Part shown: positions 1 through 9,456 of the stretch, in pieces
Position numbering within the stretch: position 1 is the stretch's first letter
How the letters are laid out: the number at the start of each line of letters is the position of its first letter
Origin: Bradyrhizobium arachidis
GTDB taxonomy: Bacteria; Pseudomonadota; Alphaproteobacteria; Rhizobiales; Xanthobacteraceae
DNA: 64,000 nucleotides
Reading direction: 5' to 3'
Assembly: GCF_015291705.1 (NCBI RefSeq)
Contig: NZ_CP030050.1
Location: forward strand, 4,712,001 to 4,776,000
Made by a program: the position numbers and the translations under genes
The notes under the pieces: model-generated
Database searches by the model: none
The model's input: only the letters and a program-made list of their open reading frames with translations
Told to the model about the DNA's origin: nothing

Positions 1-791
1 CGGCGAGCGTCGGCGACGACCTCGATGTCGGCGAGCATGCCGGTGGCGGCAAGGCGGCGCAGACGGCGCGAGAAGTCGAGCGCCTCAGCCGCGGGAATGG
101 AGTAGCCGTGCATCACCTGCAGCGGATAGCCGCTCTGGATGATGTGGATGCGCGCGAGCGCGCGCCAGGTGCCGCCGACGGCGTAGAAGGTGCGGCCGCG
201 GCCCGCGACGAGCTGCGGCACCTCATCGATCTCCTCGCGCACGATGCGGTCGGCGCGCTTGAGCGATTTGTGCGCGAGGTCCTGGAGCGCGAGGCCGCCG
301 AGCGGCAGCGTCACGCCGCTGCGCACGCTGTTCCGGCGCACGTCGATCAGTTCGAGCGAGCCGCCGCCGAGATCGCCGACGATACCATCGGGAAGATGGA
401 TGCCGGAGATCACGCCGAGCGCCGACAGCCGCGCCTCGCGCGGGCCGGACAGGATCTCGATCTTCACCGCGCAGATGCGTTCGGCCTTGGCGATGAAGTC
501 GGGGCCGTTGGAGGCGTCGCGGCAGGCTGCGGTCGCGATCGCGAACACGCGGCCGACCTGCATCACGCGGCACAGGGCGCGGAATCGCTTCAGCGAGGTC
601 AGCGCCTTGTCGACGGCGTCAGGCGCGAGCAGGCCGGTGCTCTGCACCTCGCGCCCGAGGCCGCACAGCGTCTTCTCGTTGAAGATCGGAAGGAGGCTCC
701 GCGTCAGCCCCTCATAGACGACGAGACGGACCGAGTTGGACCCGATGTCGATGACCGCGACGCTCGAGCCGCGCTTGCGCGGCCGCTTCAC
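1..791 (-). CDS. ppx: Ppx/GppA family exopolyphosphatase, 3' end outside window
   Basis: Partial gene running off the left edge; about 263 N-terminal residues are visible. Ppx/GppA enzymes are ASKHA-fold phosphatases that remove terminal phosphate from polyphosphate or convert pppGpp to ppGpp. The translated frame has the phosphate-1 loop AVIDIGSNSVRLVVYE near residues 12-27 and the second loop GDLGGGSLELI near residue 145, both diagnostic. The start is taken as GTG at 791, the first possible start after the ppk stop; no ATG precedes it in frame. It lies 15 nt after ppk, so the two are surely co-transcribed. Whether the substrate is polyP or pppGpp cannot be decided from the visible part, but the ppk linkage favours polyP. 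Confidence 0.88.
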   Translation of the reverse strand, partial: MKRPRKRGSSVAVIDIGSNSVRLVVYEGLTRSLLPIFNEKTLCGLGREVQSTGLLAPDAVDKALTSLKRFRALCRVMQVGRVFAIATAACRDASNGPDFIAKAERICAVKIEILSGPREARLSALGVISGIHLPDGIVGDLGGGSLELIDVRRNSVRSGVTLPLGGLALQDLAHKSLKRADRIVREEIDEVPQLVAGRGRTFYAVGGTWRALARIHIIQSGYPLQVMHGYSIPAAEALDFSRRLRRLAATGMLADIEVVADAR

Positions 792-806
792 GTCGACGGT
801 CCCGGA

Positions 807-2999
807 TCAGGATTGATGACGTTCATTACGGCGCGTGAGGCGGCGCGGCGAGGATTCCTTGAGCGACTTTCCACGGCCAGACAGACTCGGATTTGTCATG
901 AAGTAGTTGTGCACGTTGAAAGGCTCCTCGCCCTTCGCGGCCTTCATACGCGTTGAGGACCCGTCCGGCAACAACTGCCAGCTTTGCTCATTGTCCTTCA
1001 GGTTCGCGACCATGATCTGTTCGAGAACCTGCTGATGCACCGTGGGATTTTGCAGCGGACACAGCACCTCGACGCGGCGGTCGAGGTTGCGCGGCATCAT
1101 ATCGGCGGACGAGATATACACAGCAGCTTTGGCGCTCGGCAGGCCCTGGCCCATGCCGAAGCAGTAGATTCGGCCGTGTTCCAGGAATCGCCCGATGATC
1201 GACTTGACGCGGATATTCTCCGACAGGCCGGGAATGCCGGGCCTGAGGCAACAGATGCCGCGCACCACGAGCTCGACCTGCACGCCGGCTTGCGAGGCTT
1301 CATAGAGCGCGTCGATGATGTCGGGATCGACGAGCGCATTCATCTTCATCCAGACCGCGCCGGGACGGCCGTGCTGGGCATGCGCGGTCTCGCCCTGGAT
1401 GTGCTCGATGATGCGCTTGCGCAGGGTCAGCGGCGATACCGCCATCTTCTCCAGATCGCTCGGAGCAGCATAGCCGGTGATGAAGTTGAACACGCGTGCG
1501 GCATCACGGCCGATGGTCGGATCGGAGGTGAAGTAGGAGAGGTCGGTATAAATGCGTGCTGTAACCGGATGGTAGTTGCCGGTGCCGGTGTGGACGTAAG
1601 TCGTGAGGCTGCCGCCCTCGCGGCGCACCACCATCGAGAGTTTCGCGTGCGTCTTCAATTCGAGGAAGCCATAGACGACCTGCACGCCGGCGCGCTCGAG
1701 GTCGCGCGCCCAGCGGATGTTGGCTTCCTCGTCGAACCGAGCCTTGAGCTCGATCAGCGCGGTGACGGACTTGCCGGCTTCGGCGGCTTCCGCAAGCGCG
1801 CGCACGATCGGCGAGTTGTTGGAGGTGCGGTACAGCGTCTGCTTGATCGCGACGACATCAGGATCGCGCGCGGCCTGCTGCAGGAACTGCACGACGACGT
1901 CGAAGGATTCGTAAGGATGGTGGACGATGAGGTCCTTCTGGCGGATCGCCGCGAAGATGTCACCGCCATGCTCGCGCACGCGCTCGGGATGGCGCGGCAC
2001 GTAAGGGGTGAATTCGAGGTCGGGCCGGTCGAGGCGGGTGAGCTGCGAGAGCTCGTTCATGGCGAGCACGCCATCGACCAGGAACACTTCGTCATCGGCG
2101 GCCGACAGCGCGTGCTGCACGAAGCTGCGCAGCTCCTCGGGCATCTTGGCGTCGATCTCGAGCCGGATCACCGATCCGCGGCGGCGGCGCTTCAGCGCGG
2201 TCTCGAACAGGCGGACGAGGTCTTCGGCCTCTTCCTCGATTTCGAGCTCGGAGTCGCGGATGATGCGGAAGGCGCCCTGGCCGTGCAGATTGTAGCCGGG
2301 GAAAAGACGGTTGATGAACAGGCCGGTCGCCTGCTCCAGCGAGAGCAGGCGCACCGCCTTGCCCTCGGACGGCAGGCGGATGAAGCGGTCGATCTTGCCG
2401 GGCATGCGGATCAGCGCGTTCATCTGCTTGCCGTCGGCCTCGCGCGTGAGCTGGAGCGCGATGGTGAAGCCGAGGCTCGGAATGAACGGGAAGGGATGAG
2501 CCGGGTCGATCGCGAGCGGCGTCAGCAGCGGGAACACGTTGTTGAGGAAATAGTCCTCGATCCAGGTCCGCTCCGCTTTGGTGACGTCCTTGCCGTCAAC
2601 GAGCACGATGCCGACATCGGCCAGCGTGCCGCGCAGGTCGCGCCAGATCGCCTGCTGGTCGGAGGCGAGCTGGGAGACGGTGCGGTTGATCAGCGCAAGC
2701 TGCTCGGACGGCGTCAGGCCGTCGGGCGCGCGTTCGGCAATGCCCTCGCGCACCTGGGCCTTGATGCCGGCGACGCGGACCATGAAGAACTCGTCGAGGT
2801 TATTCGCCGATATCGACAGGAATCGCACCCGCTCCAGCATGGGGTGGCTGGGATTGACCGATTCCTCCAGGACGCGGCGGTTGAAATGCAGCCAGGACAG
2901 CTCGCGATTGATGAACCGCTCGGGGCTCGTGGCGATTGCCGGCAGGCCCTCGGTCTCAGGGGCTTTTTCTTTAGTTTCAACGGCTTGCGCTGAGTCCAT
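807..2999 (-). CDS. ppk: Polyphosphate kinase 1
   Basis: PPK1 reversibly makes inorganic polyphosphate from the gamma phosphate of ATP. The 730-residue product has the full PPK1 architecture: N-terminal domain with [12 protein letters not shown] (residues 29-40) and [12 protein letters not shown], the head domain, and two phospholipase-D-like catalytic domains. The HxK motif THAKL places the autophosphorylated histidine at about residue 451, followed by [14 protein letters not shown] at 2999 is chosen because the family-conserved region begins shortly after it; in-frame starts at 3014 (preceded by AAGGTGGGG) and 3062 are alternatives. It is first in an operon with ppx. Confidence 0.96.
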   Translation of the reverse strand: MDSAQAVETKEKAPETEGLPAIATSPERFINRELSWLHFNRRVLEESVNPSHPMLERVRFLSISANNLDEFFMVRVAGIKAQVREGIAERAPDGLTPSEQLALINRTVSQLASDQQAIWRDLRGTLADVGIVLVDGKDVTKAERTWIEDYFLNNVFPLLTPLAIDPAHPFPFIPSLGFTIALQLTREADGKQMNALIRMPGKIDRFIRLPSEGKAVRLLSLEQATGLFINRLFPGYNLHGQGAFRIIRDSELEIEEEAEDLVRLFETALKRRRRGSVIRLEIDAKMPEELRSFVQHALSAADDEVFLVDGVLAMNELSQLTRLDRPDLEFTPYVPRHPERVREHGGDIFAAIRQKDLIVHHPYESFDVVVQFLQQAARDPDVVAIKQTLYRTSNNSPIVRALAEAAEAGKSVTALIELKARFDEEANIRWARDLERAGVQVVYGFLELKTHAKLSMVVRREGGSLTTYVHTGTGNYHPVTARIYTDLSYFTSDPTIGRDAARVFNFITGYAAPSDLEKMAVSPLTLRKRIIEHIQGETAHAQHGRPGAVWMKMNALVDPDIIDALYEASQAGVQVELVVRGICCLRPGIPGLSENIRVKSIIGRFLEHGRIYCFGMGQGLPSAKAAVYISSADMMPRNLDRRVEVLCPLQNPTVHQQVLEQIMVANLKDNEQSWQLLPDGSSTRMKAAKGEEPFNVHNYFMTNPSLSGRGKSLKESSPRRLTRRNERHQS

Positions 3000-3181
3000 G
3001 AGAAGTCGGTCCATCCAGTTCGCCCCACCTTGCGACTTATGCGCAAAAACCGGCGGGAGCATGTGTTAGTGCGATGACGTTTCGATGACATTGATGTTCC
3101 GCCGTCGCGCCGCGTCAAGCGGCCAAGGGCGACAAGGGGAGCAAGAGCGGCAAAGAGCGGCAAAGGGCGCCCGAGCGGCGC

Positions 3182-3859
3182 TCAGGCGTCCCGCAGCAGC
3201 TCGGCGGCCAGCGCCCGTGTGACGGGACGGCCGAGCCGGAGGGCCTCGCTGTCGAGCAGCTCTACGGCCTGTCGGGCGGCCGCCGAGGACCGCTCCAGGC
3301 GGGTGGCGAGGTAGCTGACGATGCTCTCGTCCACCGTGAGCTGGCGGTCGGCGCAGAACTTGACGATCAGGCCGCGGAAGAGCTGGTCGTCGGGAGGCAG
3401 CAGCGAGATCACGGGCACCGCACGCAGGCGCGAGCGCAGGTCGCGCAGCTCGATCTCGAGCGATGCCGGCACGTCGCGTCCGGTGAAGAGGATGTAGGCA
3501 CCGTCCTCACGGGCAAGGTTCATCAGATGGAAGAGGGCGCGTTCGTCAAAATCCCCGGCCTTGAGATCCTCGACCACCAGCGCGCCAGTGGCGAGCGCGC
3601 CCGGGACGCCTGCGGCGGTCAACGCATTGGCCGTGGTCGAGCGGGCGCCGGCCTCTTCGGCCCAGATCGCGGCGAGATGGCTTTTGCCGCTGCCTTCGGG
3701 ACCGGCCAGCCACATGATCCGGTTCGACCATTCCGGCCAGCTGTCGATCAGGGCGAGGCCGGCGGCGTTCGCGGGGCCTTCGAGGAAATTGTCCCGGCTG
3801 AGGCTCTCCGCATGCGGAAGCGAAAACGCCAATTGTCGGGGATGAACGCGGCCTGCCAC
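3182..3859 (-). CDS. hdaA: DnaA regulatory inactivator HdaA (DnaA-like AAA+ ATPase)
   Basis: A 225-residue AAA+ protein matching the alphaproteobacterial HdaA family, which works with the sliding clamp to stimulate DnaA-ATP hydrolysis after replication starts. Seen directly: an N-terminal QLAFSLPH segment resembling the clamp-binding motif (residues 9-16), Walker A GPEGSGKS (53-60), a Walker-B-like VVEDL segment, and the DnaA-type arrangement LLPPDDQLFRGLIVKFC. It lacks the DnaA DNA-binding domain, as expected. The start is GTG at 3859. The position between ppk and a phosphatidyltransferase gene is a common alphaproteobacterial order. The 119-bp gap to ppk contains two tandem copies of a gagcggcaaa unit. 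Confidence 0.85.
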   Translation of the reverse strand: MAGRVHPRQLAFSLPHAESLSRDNFLEGPANAAGLALIDSWPEWSNRIMWLAGPEGSGKSHLAAIWAEEAGARSTTANALTAAGVPGALATGALVVEDLKAGDFDERALFHLMNLAREDGAYILFTGRDVPASLEIELRDLRSRLRAVPVISLLPPDDQLFRGLIVKFCADRQLTVDESIVSYLATRLERSSAAARQAVELLDSEALRLGRPVTRALAAELLRDA

Positions 3860-3982
3860 GCTTGCTTTGCTCCATGCCGGCGTGCCGGCCGTGTTTGACG
3901 AGATTCGACTTCATCGAGCGGGAGTTGGCCTGTTGCGGGGCCAAGTCCCTCACCGAAAAGTCGTCAACTCACAGATCCCAAC

Positions 3983-4525
3983 TCACTTGGCTTCGATCGT
4001 GCTCATGTGCCGCAGCCACTCGACGAGATAGAGCGACACCGAGGAGAGCGTGAAGACCGTGACGAGACCCATCAGGATGATATCATAGGGCGCTGGCTTG
4101 AAGCCGAAGGCAAGGGCGGCCAGCACCAGCGCTGCGTAGGACACCTGGGCCGCTGTGTTTAGCTTGGATACTTTCGACGGCTTCATCTCGACGGGCTTGT
4201 CGAACAGCCAGGATACGATCACCGCTGCGACGATCATGATGTCGCGCGACACCACCAGGATCACGATCCAGCGCGGGATGTCGCCCCAGATGCCGAGCGC
4301 GAGGTAGATCGACACCAGCAGCGCCTTGTCGGCGAGCGGGTCGAGCAGGGCGCCAAGCTCGCTCGTCATGTTGAAGCGCTTGGCCAGGAAGCCGTCGACG
4401 GCGTCGCTGATGCCGGCAATCAGGAAGACGGCGAATGCCACCTCCATTTGGCTCGACACGATGGCCCAGACGATGATCGGGACCAGCATGATGCGGCCCA
4501 GGGTAATGATGTTCGGAATACTCAC
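3983..4525 (-). CDS. CDP-alcohol phosphatidyltransferase (PgsA-like)
   Basis: Inner-membrane enzyme of the CDP-alcohol phosphatidyltransferase family, which joins CDP-diacylglycerol to an alcohol such as glycerol-3-phosphate. The signature is visible as SDAVDGFLAKRF followed by GALLDPLADK, which supplies the paired metal-binding aspartates. About five hydrophobic segments follow. The GTG at 4525 (protein beginning VSIPNIITLGR) is chosen because the family normally begins at this motif and upstream residues are unlike it; a longer in-frame ORF reaches 4669. It is divergent from purM. Phosphatidylglycerophosphate synthase is the likeliest activity but the alcohol substrate is not proven. Confidence 0.85.
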   Translation of the reverse strand: MSIPNIITLGRIMLVPIIVWAIVSSQMEVAFAVFLIAGISDAVDGFLAKRFNMTSELGALLDPLADKALLVSIYLALGIWGDIPRWIVILVVSRDIMIVAAVIVSWLFDKPVEMKPSKVSKLNTAAQVSYAALVLAALAFGFKPAPYDIILMGLVTVFTLSSVSLYLVEWLRHMSTIEAK

Positions 4526-4681
4526 GCGGCGCTTCCCGGCACCCGGTCTGACCTCGAATCCGGCCCCCAGGGAGGCTGAACCGGTTGATATCTCTACATA
4601 GTATAGGGCGGGGCGCCACGCTTGCCATTGCGCGTCCCCGGAATTCGACGTAACCAGCCGCAAACCCACTGGAAATCGGGC
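4526..4681. promoter_or_regulatory. Divergent promoter region, phosphatidyltransferase / purM
   Basis: A 156-bp gap separates two divergent start codons and must carry both promoters. An AT-richer patch around 4592-4610 (ctacatagtataggg) contains a TAGTAT hexamer that could serve as a -10 element for either direction. No purine-specific operator or riboswitch could be recognised by eye. Confidence 0.35.
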
Positions 4682-5755
4682 ATGACCGACCGCAAAAACG
4701 GCCTCACTTACGCCGATTCAGGCGTCGATATCGACGCGGGCAACCGCTTGGTCGACCTGATCAAGCCGATGGTGCGCGCCACCGCGCGGCCCGGCGCCGA
4801 CGCCGAGATTGGCGGTTTCGGCGGCCTGTTCGACCTCAAGGCGGCCGGTTTCAAGGACCCGGTCCTGGTCGCCGCCACCGACGGCGTCGGAACCAAGGTC
4901 AAGATCGCGATCGAGACCGGCCTGCATGGCGGCATCGGCATCGACCTCGTCGCCATGAGCGTCAACGACCTCGTGGTGCAGGGCGCCGAGCCGCTGTTTT
5001 TCCTCGACTATTTCGCCTGCGGCAAGCTCGATCCGGAGGCCACGGCCTCGATCGTCGCGGGTGTCGCCGAAGGCTGCCGGGAATCCGGCTGCGCCCTGAT
5101 CGGCGGCGAGACCGCTGAGATGCCCGGCCTCTACAAGGATGGCGATTACGACCTCGGCGGCTTTGCCGTCGGCGCCGCCGAGCGTGGTACGCTGCTGCCG
5201 CGCAAGGACATCGCCGCAGGGGACGCCGTGATCGGTCTTGCCTCGTCGGGCGTGCACTCCAACGGCTTCTCGCTGGTGCGCAAGATCGTGGAGCAATCCG
5301 GCCTCGGCTTCGAGGCGCCGGCGCCGTTCGCACCGGTGATGACGCTCGGTGGCGCGCTGCTGACGCCCACGAAGCTCTACGTCAAATCCTGCCTGCGCGC
5401 GATCCGCGAGACCGGCGCGGTGAAGGGGCTCGCCCACATCACCGGCGGCGGTTTCACCGACAACATTCCGCGCGTGCTGCCGAGCCATCTCGGCGTCGGC
5501 ATCGATCTCGCACGCCTGCCGGTGCTGCCGGTGTTCAAATGGCTGGCGCACCTGGCCGGCATCGCCGAGCTGGAGATGCTGCGCACCTTCAACTGCGGCA
5601 TCGGCATGATCGCGATCGTCGAGCCCGACAAGGTCGACGAGGTCGTGCGGGTCTTCACCGACGCCGGCGAGACCGTGGCGCAGCTCGGCACCGTGATCCC
5701 GGCCGAGGGCGAGCATCGCGTCGTCTATAACGGCCATCTCGACCTGGCGCTGTGA
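4682..5755 (+). CDS. purM: Phosphoribosylformylglycinamidine cyclo-ligase (AIR synthetase)
   Basis: Fifth step of purine synthesis: ATP-dependent cyclisation of FGAM to aminoimidazole ribonucleotide. The 357-residue product has the PurM signatures [14 protein letters not shown] at the N-terminus, [21 protein letters not shown], the glycine-rich [11 protein letters not shown], and [13 protein letters not shown]. Start ATG 4682 gives the expected family length; a longer frame open to 4622 has no family similarity. Its TGA overlaps the purN ATG by one base (TGATG at 5753-5757), so translational coupling with purN is very likely. Confidence 0.97.
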   Translation: MTDRKNGLTYADSGVDIDAGNRLVDLIKPMVRATARPGADAEIGGFGGLFDLKAAGFKDPVLVAATDGVGTKVKIAIETGLHGGIGIDLVAMSVNDLVVQGAEPLFFLDYFACGKLDPEATASIVAGVAEGCRESGCALIGGETAEMPGLYKDGDYDLGGFAVGAAERGTLLPRKDIAAGDAVIGLASSGVHSNGFSLVRKIVEQSGLGFEAPAPFAPVMTLGGALLTPTKLYVKSCLRAIRETGAVKGLAHITGGGFTDNIPRVLPSHLGVGIDLARLPVLPVFKWLAHLAGIAELEMLRTFNCGIGMIAIVEPDKVDEVVRVFTDAGETVAQLGTVIPAEGEHRVVYNGHLDLAL

Positions 5756-6408
5756 TGAAGCGCCGCGTCGCCATCCTGATCTCCGGCCGCGGCTCGAACA
5801 TGTCCGCACTGATCACGGCCGCCAGCGCGCCGGATTTCCCTGCGGAGATCGCGCTCGTCATCTCGAACAAGGCCGACGCCCTCGGGCTCGAACGGGCCAA
5901 GGCGGCCGGCGTGAACACGCAGGTGATCGAGAGCAAGCCGTACGGCAAGGACCGCGCCGGCTTCGAGAAGGTGCTGCAGGCAGCGCTCGACCAGCACGGC
6001 ATCGAGCTGATCTGTCTCGGCGGCTTCATGCGCCTGTTCACGGCCGAGTTCACCAAGGCCTGGTACGGGCGGATGCTCAACATCCATCCATCGCTGCTGC
6101 CGTCGTTCCCCGGCCTTGATCCGCACGGCCAGGCCTTGCGCGCCGGAGTGAAATTGTCCGGCGCGACGGTGCACTTCGTGATCCCCGAGACCGATGCCGG
6201 CCCGATCGTGATGCAGGGCGCGGTGCCCGTCAGCGACCACGACACCGCCGACACGCTGTCGGAGCGCATCCTCGAAGTCGAGCACCGCATTTATCCCGAA
6301 GCGCTGCGGCTGCTCGCAACTGGCAAGGTCCAGATCGAGGGCGATGTGTGCAGGACGGCGGGAAGCTCTGCGTCGGAGAATTTTCTGGTTGCGCCTGTGG
6401 TGGGCTGA
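5755..6408 (+). CDS. purN: Phosphoribosylglycinamide formyltransferase
   Basis: Third step of purine synthesis: transfers a formyl group from 10-formyl-tetrahydrofolate to GAR. The 217-residue protein shows the N-terminal ISGRGSNM phosphate-binding loop, GGFMRLF, and the catalytic triad N109, H111 (NIHPSLLPSFPG) and D147 (PETDAGPIV). The length is close to the family norm; the last ~20 residues are a poorly conserved tail. Translationally coupled to purM. A GTG three bases earlier is possible but ATG 5755 is preferred. Confidence 0.97.
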   Translation: MKRRVAILISGRGSNMSALITAASAPDFPAEIALVISNKADALGLERAKAAGVNTQVIESKPYGKDRAGFEKVLQAALDQHGIELICLGGFMRLFTAEFTKAWYGRMLNIHPSLLPSFPGLDPHGQALRAGVKLSGATVHFVIPETDAGPIVMQGAVPVSDHDTADTLSERILEVEHRIYPEALRLLATGKVQIEGDVCRTAGSSASENFLVAPVVG

Positions 6409-6435
6409 AGCGCGAGTCGTCGTCGCAAACGAAAT

Positions 6436-6454
6436 CCCCCGGCAGAGCCGGGGG
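6436..6454. terminator. Likely bidirectional terminator between purN and the cold-shock gene
   Basis: An 8-bp perfect GC stem (CCCCCGGC / GCCGGGGG) with a 3-nt loop lies between two convergent genes. On the minus strand it is followed by a short ATTTC tract, on the plus strand by no U-run, so it fits the cold-shock gene better. Confidence 0.6.
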
Positions 6455-6490
6455 CAACGTCATGATCTCTCGCGCTAGGCTTGAGAGGCA

Positions 6491-6697
6491 TCAGGAGACC
6501 TTGAGGTTCTCCGCGGATGATTTGCCGCGGTTCTCCACGAGGTCGTATTCAACCACCTGGTTCTCGTTGAGTGTCGAAAGTCCGGCGCGCTCGACGGCGG
6601 AGATGTGGACGAACACGTCCTTGTCGCCGCCGTTCGGCTTGATGAACCCATAGCCCTTGGTCGGGTTGAACCATTTGACGGTGCCCTTTTGCGGCAT
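6491..6697 (-). CDS. Cold-shock protein, CspA family
   Basis: A 68-residue single cold-shock domain, the typical CspA length. RNP1 (KGYGFIKP) and RNP2 (DVFVHISAV) are both intact, along with GTVKWFNPTKG at the N-terminus. Such proteins bind single-stranded RNA and DNA and act as RNA chaperones. It is convergent with purN and has a long upstream region, which for this family is often an untranslated leader. Alphaproteobacteria carry many csp paralogues, so no specific letter is assigned. Confidence 0.96.
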   Translation of the reverse strand: MPQKGTVKWFNPTKGYGFIKPNGGDKDVFVHISAVERAGLSTLNENQVVEYDLVENRGKSSAENLKVS

Positions 6698-7140
6698 CCT
6701 CAGTCTCCTCCACTAGATACAAAAAAGACGCGGCCGCTGTTTCGCGTGCCACGCCACAAACGGGCTTCCGGAAGTCTGTTCGAGTCTTGAGTCTCAATGT
6801 CGCGAAACGCACAGCCGAGCGGCCAATTCCGATTGTGTCGAATATTGCAACATGAAAATCGCCCGTTAGCAAGCCGCGCGCGATTTTCAAGAGCGGTCCG
6901 GCTATCTGCAGCCGCTATTTCGAACCTGTGGCAGCGGAACCACAATCCGGGGCAATCACTCCTGCTCGCGCCCTGCACCCGATTGACCCACCGTTGCAGT
7001 TCAGCGCAAATCGTCGCATGCAGCGTGGCGCGTGTTGCATTTTTGCGCGTCGCTTTTCGCTTTGGGATTTTGTCGTTATGCGCTGCACGTCGCAGCTCTC
7101 GGGGACACGGCGGGCGATCCGGTTGGAGGGGAGCGGTGGT
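6698..7140. other. 443-bp gene-free region upstream of the cold-shock and outer membrane protein genes
   Basis: Separates the divergent cold-shock gene and the outer membrane protein gene. Short open frames are present in several frames but none has a convincing start or composition. It probably contains both promoters and, on the minus strand, an untranslated leader of the cold-shock mRNA. The GGAGGGGAG ribosome-binding site for the next gene is at about 7125-7133. No palindrome or riboswitch was recognised. Confidence 0.4.
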
Positions 7141-8235
7141 ATGCCCATGCTCCCGCGCGCCAAGGCAATCGTCACCACATTTGTCATGGCAATTGTGGTG
7201 ACGATTGGCCTGACCGTGGCCGCGACGCCCGCCTTGGCGCAGAGACGGCCGCCGCCTCCGACGCCATCGCCAACGTCGGCCAATGACGACCAATCCGCCG
7301 GCAACGCCGCGCTCGATCTCGGCTCGGGCTTTCTGGAGCGGCTCGGCAACCAGGCCTCGGGCGGTTTCAACCGCGCCTTCCGCACCAATCCAGGTGGCGG
7401 CGGCGCGTCGGCGAGCACGGAAGATCCGCGCTACCGCACCTGGTTCGAGGGCTACGGCATCTCGGTCCGCACCGATGCGCAAGGCGACTTCGTCGGCGAC
7501 AAGCGCAAGACCTTCGGCGGCGTTGCCGGCTTCGGCGCACGGGTTGCGCCTGGCGTCAATCTCGGCTTCTCGGTCGACCAGAGCCACACCGACATCGACG
7601 TGCCGCTTGCGCTGCAGTCCGCAACGCTTGACCTGACGCAGCTCGGTTTCAACGGCTCGGTCGACAAGGGACCATGGACCTGGGCCTTCGCGCTGGTGCA
7701 CGGTTTCGGCAAGGTCCACTCCAGCCGGGATACCGGCTTCGGCCTTGCGACTGCGGGCTATCGTGCTGCGGTCGACGGCGCCTTGACCGAGATCAGCTAC
7801 TACTGGACCAAGGACCAGATGCGCATCGTGCCCAAGGGCGCGGTCGAATATGTGCGCGCCACCAGCGCGGCATTCCAGGAGGCCGGCGGCCTTGATCCGC
7901 TCAACGTCGGTTCCACCACGCTCTCACGCGCGCGCGTCATGATCGGCGCCGAGATCGGCCGCTACTTCATCCTCGACCAGAAGATCCTGGACCTGTCCGC
8001 CTACGGCAAGTTCGTCGACAATTTCCACCAGGACCTCGGATCGATTCAGGTCAGCCTGGGGACCCAGAGCATCGTCGTGCCCGGCATCGGCGAGAGCCGT
8101 TACGGCATGGATGCCGGCGCCTCGGCCTCGCTCAGCCTGACCAACACGGCGCGGCTCTACGTCAATTACGACGGAAAGTTCCGCAACGAGCTGACGTCGC
8201 ACCAGGGCACGGCCGGCTTCGAATATCGTTGGTAA
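7141..8235 (+). CDS. Autotransporter-barrel-like outer membrane protein
   Basis: A 364-residue exported protein. Residues 1-31 form a signal peptide (MPMLPRAKAIVTTF... hydrophobic core, ATPALAQ cleavage site), followed by a proline-rich spacer, a short Gly/Ala/Ser stretch, and a C-terminal half made of alternating amphipathic beta strands. It ends in GFEYRW; a terminal aromatic residue is the usual BAM recognition signal of outer membrane barrels. The barrel resembles autotransporter beta-domains but the passenger is very short, so it may be a stand-alone barrel. ATG 7141 is chosen for the strong GGAGGGGAG site 7 nt upstream; ATG 7147 is an alternative. Specific function unknown. Confidence 0.78.
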   Translation: MPMLPRAKAIVTTFVMAIVVTIGLTVAATPALAQRRPPPPTPSPTSANDDQSAGNAALDLGSGFLERLGNQASGGFNRAFRTNPGGGGASASTEDPRYRTWFEGYGISVRTDAQGDFVGDKRKTFGGVAGFGARVAPGVNLGFSVDQSHTDIDVPLALQSATLDLTQLGFNGSVDKGPWTWAFALVHGFGKVHSSRDTGFGLATAGYRAAVDGALTEISYYWTKDQMRIVPKGAVEYVRATSAAFQEAGGLDPLNVGSTTLSRARVMIGAEIGRYFILDQKILDLSAYGKFVDNFHQDLGSIQVSLGTQSIVVPGIGESRYGMDAGASASLSLTNTARLYVNYDGKFRNELTSHQGTAGFEYRW

Positions 8236-8254
8236 GCTGGATCCCGCTGGCGTC

Positions 8255-8345
8255 TAAAACGCGATGGGATGAAGATGAATCACCATCGCGCTTTTTGAGC
8301 TGATCTTTCCGGAAAACCGCTACGCACTTTTCCGCATCATGCTCT
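8255..8345. repeat. Bradyrhizobium-type dispersed intergenic palindrome, also a likely terminator
   Basis: Two structures lie end to end. First, CGCGATGG (8260-8267) pairs with CCATCGCG (8283-8290) and is followed by CTTTTTG, which makes a plausible terminator for the outer membrane protein gene. Second, 8296-8345 (gagctgatctttcc ... cgcatcatgctc) is an imperfect palindrome around the sequence ccggaaaaccgc. The two-part arrangement matches a repeat I recall as widespread between Bradyrhizobium genes. Only one copy occurs in this window, so the family assignment rests on memory. Confidence 0.55.
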
Positions 8346-9354
8346 ACGTCGGCGTCGCCGCGACGTAACCGCTCAGTCCAAACCCTTCGCGCACGGCCGT
8401 CATCATCGGCACCAGCGCGTTCGGGTGGATGAACTCGTCGCGGAAGCAGGGATAGGTCCTGGGATCGAAGATCCTCTTCAGCCAGTCGACCACGATCTTG
8501 TGGCGTTCGGAACTGCGGAACTCCCTGTGATAAGTGAGCCAGAGATCGGCGTGGTGGCTGACGCCGAGATCGACGGCGACGAGCGGCGCGCCGAGCGCGA
8601 TCGACACGGTCGGCAGGAAGCCGATGCCGGCGCCGCGTTCGACCGCATAGAGCGCCCCGACGGATGAATTGGTCTTGATCCCGACGATACCTTCGAGCGA
8701 CGTCAGCCCGAGAATGCGGGCATAGGCGCTATCGTCGATTTGCGGGGCGGTCTGTTTGACGATGCGATGGTTCTTCAAATCGGCGAGCGTTGCCGGCACG
8801 CCGTAGAGGGTCTCGTATTCCCTGGAGACGAAGGGATAGATGTGGAGGCGGCCGAGCTTGGTGACGATCAGATCGGGATTGGTCGGCGGCTCGAGCTGGA
8901 TCGCGATATCGGATTCGAGCCGCGCGACGTCGGCCTGCTCCATCGCGCAGCGCAGGTCGACGGTGATCTTGTGATAGGTCTTCTGGAAGTCGATCAGCCG
9001 CGGCAGGATCCAGAAATTGCCGGGGCCTTCCGTCACCGCGACGCGCACGGTGCCCGCAGTGTCGTTCGACGAGCGCGAGGCGCGGCGGAAGACGTTGAAG
9101 GCGTGGCGCTCCATGTGCGCAACGTCGGCGATCATCGCGGTGCCTTCGTCGCTGAGCGTCAGCCCGCTCTGGTCGCGCAGGAACAGCTTGCAGCCGATGC
9201 TCTCTTCGAGCCGGTCGATCCTGCGCATCAAGGTGGTCGAGGTGAGCCCGAGCTCCTCGGCCGCGTTGCGAAAACTTTTATATTTTGCGCACGCTAAAAA
9301 CAGTTTCAAATCGTCCCAGGATGCATCCAGGGCTTCTTCACGGTGCTGCATCAT
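8344..9354 (-). CDS. LysR-family transcriptional regulator
   Basis: An LTTR of about 336 residues. The N-terminal winged helix-turn-helix is visible (DDLKLFLACAKYKSF, then NAAEELGLTSTTLMRRIDRLEE), followed by an effector-binding domain. The C-terminus is somewhat longer than the usual ~300. ATG 9354 or 9351 is taken as the start; the frame extends to 9399 without family similarity. It is divergent (102-bp gap) from the GNAT/isochorismatase-fold cassette and is the obvious candidate regulator of it. The effector is unknown. Confidence 0.9.
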   Translation of the reverse strand: MMQHREEALDASWDDLKLFLACAKYKSFRNAAEELGLTSTTLMRRIDRLEESIGCKLFLRDQSGLTLSDEGTAMIADVAHMERHAFNVFRRASRSSNDTAGTVRVAVTEGPGNFWILPRLIDFQKTYHKITVDLRCAMEQADVARLESDIAIQLEPPTNPDLIVTKLGRLHIYPFVSREYETLYGVPATLADLKNHRIVKQTAPQIDDSAYARILGLTSLEGIVGIKTNSSVGALYAVERGAGIGFLPTVSIALGAPLVAVDLGVSHHADLWLTYHREFRSSERHKIVVDWLKRIFDPRTYPCFRDEFIHPNALVPMMTAVREGFGLSGYVAATPT

Positions 9355-9456
9355 CGCAGCACCCCGGTGCAATAACTGCTGCATACTCCTGATCCCCAAC
9401 CGCTAAGCTCAATGTCGTAGCGGGGCGCTGAAGGCTTCGAACGATAGTGGGACGAC

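Noticed and set aside
108..956. 282-residue plus-strand frame at the left edge
   Set aside because: The minus strand encodes a Ppx/GppA phosphatase with both phosphate loops; the plus frame is its shadow and runs into ppk.
984..2993. 669-residue open frame on the plus strand opposite ppk
   Set aside because: Antisense shadow of ppk; no recognisable domain and typical shadow composition rich in His, Asp, Arg and Gly.
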